A stretch of DNA of 18,488 nucleotides from Deltaproteobacteria bacterium. Its GTDB lineage: Bacteria > Desulfobacterota > DSM-4660 > Desulfatiglandales > HGW-15. The first letter of the stretch is position 1. Each line of letters opens with the position of its first letter. The position numbers were made by a program, and so were the translations under genes. The notes below the pieces were generated by a model. The model searched no databases. It saw only the letters and a program-made list of their open reading frames with translations, and had not been told where the DNA came from. Below are positions 7,681 through 14,543 of this stretch, piece after piece. Where the stretch lies: the NCBI GenBank assembly GCA_016926135.1, contig JAFGPH010000274.1, positions 1-18,488 on the forward strand. Reading direction: 5' to 3'.

Positions 7681-9387
7681 TCACAGCACTTCATAGACCA
7701 TGATCTGCGAACTCCTCCCCTTGACCTTTCTGAGTCCCACTTCCCTGACCTTGAACCGGTCCTTCACCAGGCGGCAGGTTTCTTCCCCGATCAGGATCTG
7801 ATTGGGCTGCGCGATCGACTCCAGTCTGGAGGCTACGTTGACCGGGTCGCCGATGACCGTGTAGTCCATCCGCCTGGGGGAGCCGATGTTCCCTCCCACC
7901 ACCCGTCCCGTGTTGATCCCGATCCGGATGCTGAACCTCTTCGGGGGCTCCACCCCCTCCATCATGGCGGCCAGATCGGACCTCATTTCCAGGGCCGCCA
8001 GAATCGCCCTCTCCGGATCGTCCTTCTTCTCCATGGGGGCCCCGAAAACGGCCATCAGGCCGTCTCCGATGTACTTGTCCAGGGTGCCGTCATGCGTGAA
8101 GATGATGTCCGTCATCCGGGAGAAATACCGGTTCAGGAGCATGTTGATCTCCCGGGGGGGCATGTGCTCGGAGAGGCGGGTAAAGCCGTTGATGTCGGTA
8201 AAGAGGATCGTGGCCGTCAGGTCCTTGGGTTCCATGATGTTGTCCTTGGTCTCCTGACCGCTCCTCAGGATCATCTCGATGATCTGCGGAGAGTGGAACC
8301 GCTCCAGGCGGTTTCGCATCCGCTCCTCTTCGCGAATCTGCTGATTGAGGCTTGACTGCTCGATCACCATGGCCATCTGGCTGCCGATGGCCTTCAGAAG
8401 CTCCAGATCGTCCTGGTCGAACTGGTTCTCCAGCCTCACGCTCTCCAGCTGGATCACCCCGATGATCCGGTTTTTCTGCCAGAGGGGAACGCAGATGGCG
8501 GAGCGGATCTGCTGGATGAAGAGGCTCTTGCCGTGCTCCAGGCGCGTATCGGCCATGGCATTGGAGGTGAGGAGGGCCACCTTGTCCCGGATCACCTTCC
8601 GGATGATGGTCCGGCTGGCCCTGAGTTCCCCAGGCTGTTTTCCGGCATCCTGCCTGGATTTGACCACCACGGGGTTCAGCTCATCCTCCTTTTCCCCGTC
8701 CGTGAGGATCAGGTAGCCATGATCCGCATCAATGACCATGAAGATGAGGTCCATGATCTTGTTCAGCAGTTCGTGGAAGTCGTGAATCGAATTGAGCTGA
8801 CGGCTGATCTCGTACAGCACGAAGAGGACCTTGTTGCTTCTTTCCAGACTGGAAATCTCGGCCTGAACCCGGGCATCGGGACCTTCGCGCCCGGCGGCCG
8901 GGGAAGGGCCGCGGGGCAGGGGCGCCCTCTGGGCCTCCAGGGAGATCAGCAGCGACTGGGAACCGGCCGGGTCCGCCTCCACGGAACTGCTCTCCACGAT
9001 GTGCTGGCGGCCCTTGTCGAAGTCCGTTTCCGTGCTGATCACCAGGGAATCGGAGAGGGAAGGGGTGCTTTCTGCCCGGGTCAGAAAAATCATGCGGACC
9101 AGCCCGATGCTCACCACGTCCCGGTGCTGAAGAAGGGCGCTTTGAATGGAGCGTTCGTTGACCTTCGTGCCGTTGAAACTGCCCAGATCCGTGAGGAGAA
9201 CTCCCTCCATCGTTTTGAGAATTTTCGCGTGGTAGCGTGAGACGGTGTGATCGGAAAGGACCAGGTCATTGTCCTTCCCGCGGCCGATGGAGGTCTCCTG
9301 TTTCAGGAGAGGATGGTTGTGAATCCGCCCGTCGCTGCCGGTAACACGGAGGGTGGGCCAGGGTGAATTTTCATTTTTTGCGTTCAT
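7681..9387 (-). CDS. FHA-GAF-class III adenylate cyclase
   Basis: A 568-residue soluble signalling enzyme predicted to make cAMP from ATP. The FHA domain (about 12-102) has the phosphothreonine-binding signature: GR at 35-36, S50-R51-x-H53 and NGT at 72-74. A low-complexity linker (about 105-175), a GAF domain (about 185-345) and a coiled segment follow, then the cyclase domain (about 388-568). Catalytic residues are complete: metal ligands Asp398 and Asp442, adenine-selecting Lys438 and Thr510, and transition-state Asn517 and Arg521. The Lys/Thr pair is the class IIIb pattern, a group that includes bicarbonate-responsive cyclases. The gene start overlaps the stop of the PP2C gene by four bases (ATGA). 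The FHA domain suggests recruitment by a phosphorylated partner that the neighbouring phosphatase could reverse. Confidence 0.95.
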   Translation of the reverse strand: MNAKNENSPWPTLRVTGSDGRIHNHPLLKQETSIGRGKDNDLVLSDHTVSRYHAKILKTMEGVLLTDLGSFNGTKVNERSIQSALLQHRDVVSIGLVRMIFLTRAESTPSLSDSLVISTETDFDKGRQHIVESSSVEADPAGSQSLLISLEAQRAPLPRGPSPAAGREGPDARVQAEISSLERSNKVLFVLYEISRQLNSIHDFHELLNKIMDLIFMVIDADHGYLILTDGEKEDELNPVVVKSRQDAGKQPGELRASRTIIRKVIRDKVALLTSNAMADTRLEHGKSLFIQQIRSAICVPLWQKNRIIGVIQLESVRLENQFDQDDLELLKAIGSQMAMVIEQSSLNQQIREEERMRNRLERFHSPQIIEMILRSGQETKDNIMEPKDLTATILFTDINGFTRLSEHMPPREINMLLNRYFSRMTDIIFTHDGTLDKYIGDGLMAVFGAPMEKKDDPERAILAALEMRSDLAAMMEGVEPPKRFSIRIGINTGRVVGGNIGSPRRMDYTVIGDPVNVASRLESIAQPNQILIGEETCRLVKDRFKVREVGLRKVKGRSSQIMVYEVL

Positions 9388-10145
9388 GACAGTGCGATCA
9401 GGACGACCGTAATGTTGTCCAGGCCGCCGGCCAGGTTGGCCTGCAAAACCAGGGACAGCCCGATTTTGTAAAGGGACCTGTCCATGACGGATTCCATGAC
9501 GGAGAGGATCCTGGAGTCTTCCAGCATGCGGTAGAGCCCGTCACTGCAGAGAAGAACGAGATCCCCGGATTTTAGATCCACGAGGGACAGATCCGCCTTC
9601 ACCTTCTCCTGAACCCCCAGGGCACGGGTCAGAATATGTTTCTTCTCATGACCCCTGGCCTCCTCGCGGGTGAGATCCCCTTTCCGGACCCGCTCCTCCA
9701 CAAAGGAATGATCCACCGTGAGCTGCAGGATCTCCCCGTCCCTGACTCTGTACAGGCGGCTGTCCCCCACATTGACGACCGCGAGGTGATCCCCTTCCAG
9801 GATGGCCCCCACCAGGGTCGTGCCCATACCCTTCATCTCGGGGCTGGCCCCGGCCGCCTCGTAGATGCGCCGGTTGGCAAGGGTCACCGCGGCAAGCAGG
9901 CGGTGCTGCTCCAGGGTAAGATCGTGTCGAGCCTTCCTCGGCCATCGTTCCCCTTGGGACCTGGATCGGATGACGAAGTCTTCCATCTCGCGGACGGCCA
10001 GCTGGCTTGCGGTTTCCCCCGATGCCTGTCCGCCCATCCCGTCCGCCACCAAAAACAGCTTGTGCTCAGCGTTGCAGAGATATCGGTCTTCATTGTGAGA
10101 CCGCAACTTCCCAGCATCCGAGAATCCGAAAGACTTGAAATCCAT
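9384..10145 (-). CDS. PP2C-family Ser/Thr protein phosphatase
   Basis: A 253-residue metal-dependent phosphatase of the bacterial Stp/PrpC type, without a membrane segment. Family motifs are RSHNEDR (15-21), VADGMGGQASGE (33-44), VGDSRLY (126-132), CSDGL (200-204) and GGLDNITV (240-247). The metal-binding aspartates Asp20, Asp35, Asp202 and Asp243 are all present, so it should be active. It removes phosphate from Ser/Thr residues. It is coupled to the FHA-cyclase gene by a 4-base overlap, and the two proteins probably act on one phosphorylation event. Length is typical for a stand-alone bacterial PP2C. The ribosome site is weak (GGA about 11 bases before the ATG). Confidence 0.95.
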   Translation of the reverse strand: MDFKSFGFSDAGKLRSHNEDRYLCNAEHKLFLVADGMGGQASGETASQLAVREMEDFVIRSRSQGERWPRKARHDLTLEQHRLLAAVTLANRRIYEAAGASPEMKGMGTTLVGAILEGDHLAVVNVGDSRLYRVRDGEILQLTVDHSFVEERVRKGDLTREEARGHEKKHILTRALGVQEKVKADLSLVDLKSGDLVLLCSDGLYRMLEDSRILSVMESVMDRSLYKIGLSLVLQANLAGGLDNITVVLIALS

Positions 10146-10237
10146 AGATCGATCAATCCGGAATCAGCACGGCAGAAGAGGAGTGCCCTTGCCGCCCATA
10201 CAACCGGGCTTGGCGGAAAGAAACGTTCTCAGGAGGG

Positions 10238-10594
10238 TTACCACAACCAGTTCCCGTTCTTGTCCCATCGGCTGTTGACCTGTATCCCCAGCTTGGACAG
10301 GAGGTGGTGAAAGAGGAATCGTCTGGTTCCACGAAAATAGCCCAGATCTTCATCGTGCCCGTGAGGTTTAAAACCCTGCTGCACCGCTTCGGCCAGGGTC
10401 ATGGTGGTTGCGGTCTTTCCGGCCAGACAGATGTGATCAAAATGGATGGAGTGGTAGAGCTTATCCTCTGCCGTGACCACCACAATGGCATTGCCGGGCA
10501 TGGTCTCGTCCACGGTAATGTAAATGCTGAAGAAGAAGGAGATGACGACCAGGCTGATGAGGATGACGACAATGATTTTGGAAGCCTTCTGCAT
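10238..10594 (-). CDS. Small single-pass membrane protein of unknown function
   Basis: I do not recognise this 118-residue protein. An N-terminal hydrophobic helix (about 7-27) is followed by about 90 residues with several His/Asp (HIHFDH type segment near 48-53, HGHDED at 78-83) and a Trp-rich end. The helix could be an uncleaved anchor or a signal peptide, placing the rest outside the cytoplasm. AAAGG lies about seven bases before the ATG and a promoter about 50 bases upstream. It is the first gene of the likely unit with the PP2C and cyclase genes, 92 bases before the phosphatase. The His-rich segments could bind metal, which is a guess. Confidence 0.7.
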   Translation of the reverse strand: MQKASKIIVVILISLVVISFFFSIYITVDETMPGNAIVVVTAEDKLYHSIHFDHICLAGKTATTMTLAEAVQQGFKPHGHDEDLGYFRGTRRFLFHHLLSKLGIQVNSRWDKNGNWLW

Positions 10595-10650
10595 CTGCAG
10601 CCTTTCCCGCCCGGAGGACCTGTCTGTCGCGTCGGACTGAACTGATCCTG

Positions 10651-10679
10651 TTCATACTGTTTTTCAGGAATAAAGTCAA
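10651..10679 (-). promoter_or_regulatory. Sigma70-like promoter for the membrane protein/PP2C/cyclase unit
   Basis: On the minus strand, TTGACT (10674-10679) and TATGAA (10651-10656) are separated by 17 bases. Predicted start is near 10644, about 50 bases before the small membrane protein ATG. No other convincing promoter lies before the PP2C gene, so the three genes are probably co-transcribed. Confidence 0.65.
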
Positions 10680-10721
10680 TCCAATAGGATCTTGCAGCCC
10701 GACAAAGGCCTTTTGGGAAGT

Positions 10722-11147
10722 TCAGTTCTTCTTCTTGGTCTCCCTCTTGGGCACGGGGACCTTGAAGAACTCGATTTTCTCATTCCTCAGCATTTTCTCC
10801 TCTTCGCCCGTAGCCTCGCCCCGAATGTCCCTCTTCTCGGTCACCCCGTAGTGCATCTTCAGGGCCTCTTTGGCAAAATCGTTTCCAACGTCCTCAAAGT
10901 TGTTGTGAATATACTCCACAATCTCCCTGGCCAGCCTTGGATAATCGATGCCGACCGACTCCCTCTCCCTTTCCGAGCGGGTCGAACTCGTCTTGGTTAC
11001 CGGCGAGAGGATCCTCCGAACCTGGGTATCGTTGCAGAAAGGGCAGCTCACCAACCGCTTGGCGTTTTGCGTTTCGAAGGATTTCAGGTTGTTGAACCAT
11101 GCTTCAAATTCGTGTCCCTTGGAACACTCCAGGTCAAAGGCAATCAT
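10722..11147 (-). CDS. DUF1178 family zinc-ribbon-like protein
   Basis: A 141-residue protein recognised as DUF1178 from its start MIAFDLEC followed by GHEFEAWF (11-18). Cys8 and His12 near the N-terminus pair with C35-P-F-C38 as a probable metal site. The middle part is predicted helical (about 68-100) and the last 30 residues are charged and lysine-rich. The family's function is unknown. It stands alone on the minus strand, 83 bases after the XRE-cupin gene and 127 bases before the next gene, with a repeat just upstream. GGAGCG about nine bases before the ATG may be the ribosome site. Confidence 0.88.
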   Translation of the reverse strand: MIAFDLECSKGHEFEAWFNNLKSFETQNAKRLVSCPFCNDTQVRRILSPVTKTSSTRSERERESVGIDYPRLAREIVEYIHNNFEDVGNDFAKEALKMHYGVTEKRDIRGEATGEEEKMLRNEKIEFFKVPVPKRETKKKN

Positions 11148-11168
11148 GTTTCGAACGCTCCGGAAAAC

Positions 11169-11202
11169 CAGTAGTCAGAATACAGTAGTCAGGAGTCAGG
11201 AG
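11169..11202. repeat. Short direct repeat built on CAGTAGTCAG
   Basis: CAGTAGTCAGAA (11169-11180) is repeated as CAGTAGTCAGGA (11183-11194) followed by a shorter copy GTCAGGAG (11195-11202). It lies in the 83-base gap between DUF1178 and the XRE-cupin gene. The same kind of word repetition is seen in the three other intergenic repeats of this window, but with a different word. Confidence 0.6.
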
Positions 11203-11230
11203 AAAGGATCCCTTCGGAATTCCGTCTCCC

Positions 11231-11929
11231 TCATTTCTCCGCATACAGAACGGCCAGGATCTGGGTTCGCTCCTTGCCGTGGCACTTCACAAGGTGGGGA
11301 ACGGTGGAGTCGTAATAGATGGAGTCACCGGGCTCGAGCACATGAATTTCCTCACCCAGGCGGACTTCCATCCTCCCCCTCAGCACATGAATAAATTCCT
11401 GACCGTCATGGGTCGATCGCTCGTGCTCGGTCCTGGAAGGCTCCAGGGTCACCAGAAAGGGTTCCATGTGCCGGTCTTTTTTGTAAGGGGCCAGGGATTC
11501 GAATGCATATCCGTAATATTTTCCCTTTTGGGAGTCGTGCCGGGAGACGACCTTCCGATCCTTATGCCTCACAATGGTGTAGGGCTTTTTCTCATCGCCG
11601 GAAATGAAATAGCCCATACGCATGTTCAGGGCCTTGGCCAGCCGGATGATCATGCCCAGAGGGGGGGTCATGGACCCTTCCTCGATCCGGGAAAGGGATT
11701 CGACGTCTATGTCCGTCCTCCGGGATACGTCTTGCAACGAAAGCCCTCGGGTCTGTCTCACCTTCTTCACCCTCTCGCCTACATCGATGACCCCATCCTC
11801 CCCGGGGGGCTGCTTCCCGATGCTTTCCAGGAAGTCCTTTTCCTCATCCCCGCCGGCGAAACGGCCCACATCGTGCAGGAAATCCTCGTAGGGGTCTCTG
11901 CTGTCCTTACGGCCCTGATCTCTTTTCAT
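11231..11929 (-). CDS. XRE-family transcription regulator with C-terminal cupin
   Basis: A 232-residue one-component regulator. A charged N-terminal extension of about 48 residues precedes an XRE helix-turn-helix (about 50-105, GLSLQDVSRRTDIDVESLSRIE). After a linker, a cupin domain (about 155-230) carries plausible metal or ligand residues His174, Glu178, His181 and His212 (motif GDSIYYDSTVPH). This architecture is known for regulators that sense small molecules, often in amino-acid or polyamine metabolism, and control nearby genes. The closest neighbours are the divergent LOG gene and the downstream DUF1178 gene, either of which may be a target. The N-terminal extension is longer than usual for the family. 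The ribosome site before the ATG is poor. Confidence 0.92.
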   Translation of the reverse strand: MKRDQGRKDSRDPYEDFLHDVGRFAGGDEEKDFLESIGKQPPGEDGVIDVGERVKKVRQTRGLSLQDVSRRTDIDVESLSRIEEGSMTPPLGMIIRLAKALNMRMGYFISGDEKKPYTIVRHKDRKVVSRHDSQKGKYYGYAFESLAPYKKDRHMEPFLVTLEPSRTEHERSTHDGQEFIHVLRGRMEVRLGEEIHVLEPGDSIYYDSTVPHLVKCHGKERTQILAVLYAEK

Positions 11930-11996
11930 GGCGACTGAGAAGCCCTTTCCGGGGTGACGGCATCCCGGTGAAACCCCGCCGACCCCAATGGGTTTT

Positions 11997-12026
11997 TGTT
12001 TACCATTTTCTGCCGCCGGGGGTCAA
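11997..12026 (-). promoter_or_regulatory. Possible promoter for the XRE-cupin gene
   Basis: On the minus strand TTGACC (12021-12026) and TAAACA (11997-12002) are separated by 18 bases, with TG one base before the -10 as in extended -10 promoters. The predicted start lies about 60 bases before the ATG. The -10 is only a moderate match. Confidence 0.4.
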
Positions 12027-12058
12027 GAACCGTAATGGGAAGGCGGGCGTGCAATTTC

Positions 12059-12087
12059 TTGACAGGGACCCGAAGCGAAAATATGAT
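12059..12087 (+). promoter_or_regulatory. Sigma70-like promoter for LOG-rsmG-cobS
   Basis: TTGACA (12059-12064) and TATGAT (12082-12087) are separated by exactly 17 bases, a near-consensus promoter. Predicted start is near 12094, leaving a leader of about 52 bases, too short for a cobalamin riboswitch. Confidence 0.75.
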
Positions 12088-12145
12088 TCTAAAGTTGTTT
12101 CGAGGAAATCCGTTATGTCCCCCGATTCCGAAGAGGTGACCGGAA

Positions 12146-12799
12146 ATGCGCGAAAAGCAATACATTGTGGATGATCTCACGGTGAAAGACACCTGGAGGA
12201 TGTTCCGCATCATGGCGGAATTTGTGGAAAGCTTCGAGGTCCTTCCGGAGGTTTACCCCGCGGTGACCCTCTTCGGCTCCGCCCGCTGTCTGCCCGGCAG
12301 CGCCCCCTACGCGGCGGCGGAGAAGGCGGCCCGGCTGCTCGTCCAGAACGGCTTCAACGTCATCTCCGGCGGCGGACCGGGTGTGATGGAGGCGGCCAAC
12401 AAGGGCGCTGCCGAAGCCGGGGGAAAGTCCGTGGGCCTTCATATCCACCTTCCCAACGAACAGGAAGCAAACCCCTACGCGAATGTGCGTCTCGACTTCA
12501 AGTACTTTTTTATTCGCAAAGTGATGTTTGTGAAATACGCGGTGGCCTATCTCATCCTCCCCGGAGGTTTCGGGACCCTCGACGAGCTCTTCGAGGCCAT
12601 CACCCTCATCCAGACCGAAAGGATCCGGTCCTTTCCCGTGGTCCTTCTGCCGTCCGATTACTGGAAGGGGCTCATGGATTGGATCCGAAATACCCTCCTG
12701 AAGGAGAAGTCGATCTCCGAGTCCGACCTGGAAATGTTCAGCATCGTGGACACCCCGGAGGAGGCCGTGAACATTGTCAGGAGGACTGTCGTGGTTTGA
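12146..12799 (+). CDS. LOG family protein (nucleotide 5'-monophosphate phosphoribohydrolase type)
   Basis: A 217-residue Rossmann-fold protein of the LOG (formerly 'lysine decarboxylase-like', TIGR00730) family. Signature motifs are LFGSAR (42-47), GGGPGVMEAANKGA (75-88), Arg124 in the RKVMF segment and PGGFGTLDELFE (139-150) with the catalytic-type Glu147. Family members cleave cytokinin-type or ordinary nucleoside monophosphates to base and ribose 5-phosphate. The real substrate cannot be told from sequence. The ATG is supported by GAGGTGA (12133-12139) six bases upstream. It heads a unit with rsmG and cobS, and diverges from the XRE-cupin regulator. Confidence 0.92.
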   Translation: MREKQYIVDDLTVKDTWRMFRIMAEFVESFEVLPEVYPAVTLFGSARCLPGSAPYAAAEKAARLLVQNGFNVISGGGPGVMEAANKGAAEAGGKSVGLHIHLPNEQEANPYANVRLDFKYFFIRKVMFVKYAVAYLILPGGFGTLDELFEAITLIQTERIRSFPVVLLPSDYWKGLMDWIRNTLLKEKSISESDLEMFSIVDTPEEAVNIVRRTVVV

Positions 12800-13497
12800 A
12801 CCCCCTCGACGACCCACTGCAGCTGTTGCGGCGCCACGGTCCCGGGTACGGGATAGAACTTTCGGAGGAGCAGATTCGACTCTTCCGGATTTACCTGGAG
12901 GAACTGCTGCAGTGGAACCGGCGCATGAACCTGACGGGAATGGCCACTCCGGAGCGGATCGTCAATGAGCTTTTTCTGGACTCCCTGGTTCCTGCTCCGT
13001 TTCTGCCCGGGGAAGGGTTGCTCCTGGATGTGGGATCCGGGGCGGGCGTTCCGGGGCTGCCGCTCCGGATCTACCACCCGCGGCTGGAGGCACACCTTCT
13101 GGAACCCAGGGCCAAGCGGGTCAGCTTTCTGAGACAGATGATCCGGATCCTGGACCTGAAGGGGGCTGAAGTTCTCCGGGGTCGGCTGGAGGTGGCTGGG
13201 GGCGGGCCGGCGCTCCGGCGCTACCCTGTGGTAACGGCGCGGGCACTGGCGTCCCTTTCGATGTCCCTGTCCTTGTGCGGTCCGCAGGTCTTACCCGAAG
13301 GAGTCCTGGTCTGCTATCAGGGGAGCCGGGTTGAGGCTTTGCTGGATCAGTGCATCCCCGTCCTGGAGGCGCAGCATCTGGTGCTTCAACGGACAATCCG
13401 GTATTCGCTCCCCGGGAAAAAAGGGGATCGAAATGTAGTGATCTTCAGGAAGAGGAGAGTGGATGGTTTCCCCGAGAGGCCTGATCACCGCCCTTAG
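12796..13497 (+). CDS. rsmG: 16S rRNA (guanine527-N7)-methyltransferase RsmG
   Basis: A 233-residue S-adenosylmethionine-dependent enzyme that methylates G527 of 16S rRNA. Seen are the N-terminal helix motif LLQWNRRMNLTG (37-48), the cofactor-binding loop DVGSGAGVPGLP (78-89), KRVSFLRQMIRIL (107-119) and the ARALASL segment (148-154). No ATG or GTG fits the family start; I chose the TTG at 12796, which overlaps the LOG stop codon and follows AGGAGG (12779-12784) by 11 bases. The frame stays open further upstream inside the LOG gene, but that extension does not look like family sequence. The usual 'KG' after the last core strand reads YQG here. The 3' end overlaps cobS by 35 bases. The gene lies apart from its usual mnmG/parAB neighbours. 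Confidence 0.9.
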   Translation: MNPLDDPLQLLRRHGPGYGIELSEEQIRLFRIYLEELLQWNRRMNLTGMATPERIVNELFLDSLVPAPFLPGEGLLLDVGSGAGVPGLPLRIYHPRLEAHLLEPRAKRVSFLRQMIRILDLKGAEVLRGRLEVAGGGPALRRYPVVTARALASLSMSLSLCGPQVLPEGVLVCYQGSRVEALLDQCIPVLEAQHLVLQRTIRYSLPGKKGDRNVVIFRKRRVDGFPERPDHRP

Positions 13498-14236
13498 GAC
13501 CCTGACCGTTCTCCCGGTCGGGGGCAGGGACGCGGAGCGCTTCCCCGATGCGCTTTTCTGGTTCCCGGTGGTAGGGGGGATCCTGGGGGGGATGGTCTGG
13601 CTCCTGGGGGTTCTCTGGGGTCGATTCGTAGGGGCCGACTGGGCCGCGGGCGGCGCGGTGATGATCCTCTGGGCCGAGGTGGTCCTGACCCGGGCCCTTC
13701 ACCTGGACGGCCTGGCAGACTGGGCCGACGCCCTGGGAGGAGGCAGGGACCCGGATGCCAGGCTCCGGATCATGAAGGACCCTCACCTGGGCGCCTTCGG
13801 GGTGGTGGCCCTGGTGTGCGTGCTCCTGACCAAATGGGTGGCATGGGAGAGGCTCTTTTCCACAGGCGGTCTGGTTCTTGCTCTGCCAATCTTCATCGCG
13901 TCCAGGGCCGTGCTGGTTCATCTCATGGAGGGCCTGCCTCCGGCACGGGCGGGGGGAGGCATGGCCGGCCCGTTCCTGCGGGACAGGGTCCCCGGCCGGG
14001 GTTGGCTCACTCCTGTCCTGACCCTGTGCCTGTGCCTGCCCTTTGGTCCGGCCGGGGTCGGTCTTTACGCTGTGGGCCTGTTGATGGCACGCCTGCTGGG
14101 TCTGTCCTTCAGGAAATTCTTTGGGGGCATCAGCGGAGACCTCCTCGGGGCCACACAGGAGCTGGTGGAGACGGCGCTTCTCCTGCTCTGTGCATCGCGG
14201 GTGGAGCTTCTGATGAAATACGCGGGGTGGGGCTAA
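13463..14236 (+). CDS. cobS: Adenosylcobinamide-GDP ribazoletransferase (cobalamin synthase)
   Basis: A 257-residue integral membrane enzyme that joins adenosylcobinamide-GDP with alpha-ribazole (phosphate) in the last steps of cobalamin assembly. The signature LDGLADWADALGGG (81-94) supplies the metal-binding aspartates, and IMKDPHLGAFGV (103-114) follows as in the family. Several hydrophobic helices cover the rest. The ATG is preceded by AGGAGAG at good spacing and lies inside the 3' end of rsmG, so the two are translationally coupled. No cobU/cobP or cobT is present in the window. Confidence 0.95.
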   Translation: MVSPRGLITALRTLTVLPVGGRDAERFPDALFWFPVVGGILGGMVWLLGVLWGRFVGADWAAGGAVMILWAEVVLTRALHLDGLADWADALGGGRDPDARLRIMKDPHLGAFGVVALVCVLLTKWVAWERLFSTGGLVLALPIFIASRAVLVHLMEGLPPARAGGGMAGPFLRDRVPGRGWLTPVLTLCLCLPFGPAGVGLYAVGLLMARLLGLSFRKFFGGISGDLLGATQELVETALLLLCASRVELLMKYAGWG

Positions 14237-14301
14237 ATACACAGTGTCAGAAATTCCGTTATGTATTTAAACCAACCGGACGGGGCAAGGACAGATGGGG
14301 A

Positions 14302-14477
14302 TTCACTACAGAGACACAGAGATCACAGAGAAGTCTTTTCTTTTTCCCGAGCGAGAGACGGCGCTCGGGAAAAAACAATCTCTTAAGAGCGCATCTTCTT
14401 CTTTTCCGGTATCTCCCGGAAAAGAAAAACAAGATTCCCTCTGTGACCTCTGTGCCTCTAGCGAAGCGGGTGGTGAA
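14302..14477. repeat. Composite palindromic intergenic repeat (CACAGAG words) with two perfect internal hairpins
   Basis: The 307-base gap between cobS and cobD holds no gene but is dominated by this element. Outer arms TTCACTACAGAGACACAGAGA... (14302-14333) and ...CTCTGTGACCTCTGTGCCTCT...GGTGAA (14438-14477) are imperfect inverted copies; the right arm carries about ten extra bases (AGCGAAGCGGG region). Inside are two perfect hairpins: 13-bp arms 14341-14353 and 14362-14374 with an 8-base loop, and 11-bp arms 14399-14409 and 14416-14426 with a 6-base loop. The hairpins have T on the left and A on the right, so neither looks like an intrinsic terminator. It may be a non-autonomous mobile or RNA-structural element. 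The rest of the gap (14237-14301, 14478-14543) shows nothing clear. Confidence 0.8.
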
Positions 14478-14543
14478 ATTGCCCTTCTTTGACAATCGCA
14501 TAAACGCCGGGACACGAGTTGTGAGGAATACGTTGCAGAAACC

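Noticed and set aside
12094..12145. Cobalamin riboswitch upstream of the cob genes
   Set aside because: The predicted leader is only about 52 bases and no B12-box-like segment was seen here or before cobD.
12679..12795. Upstream extension of rsmG to an ATG inside the LOG gene
   Set aside because: The extra 39 residues are Gly/Pro/Arg-rich shadow sequence of the LOG frame; AGGAGG and the TTG at 12796 explain the start better.
14302..14477. CRISPR array or intrinsic terminators
   Set aside because: The repeated words are too short and irregular for CRISPR, and the hairpins are followed by A, not T, on both strands.
14489..14517. Promoter for cobD beginning with TTGACA at 14489
   Set aside because: The -35 is perfect but no acceptable -10 occurs at 15-19 bases.
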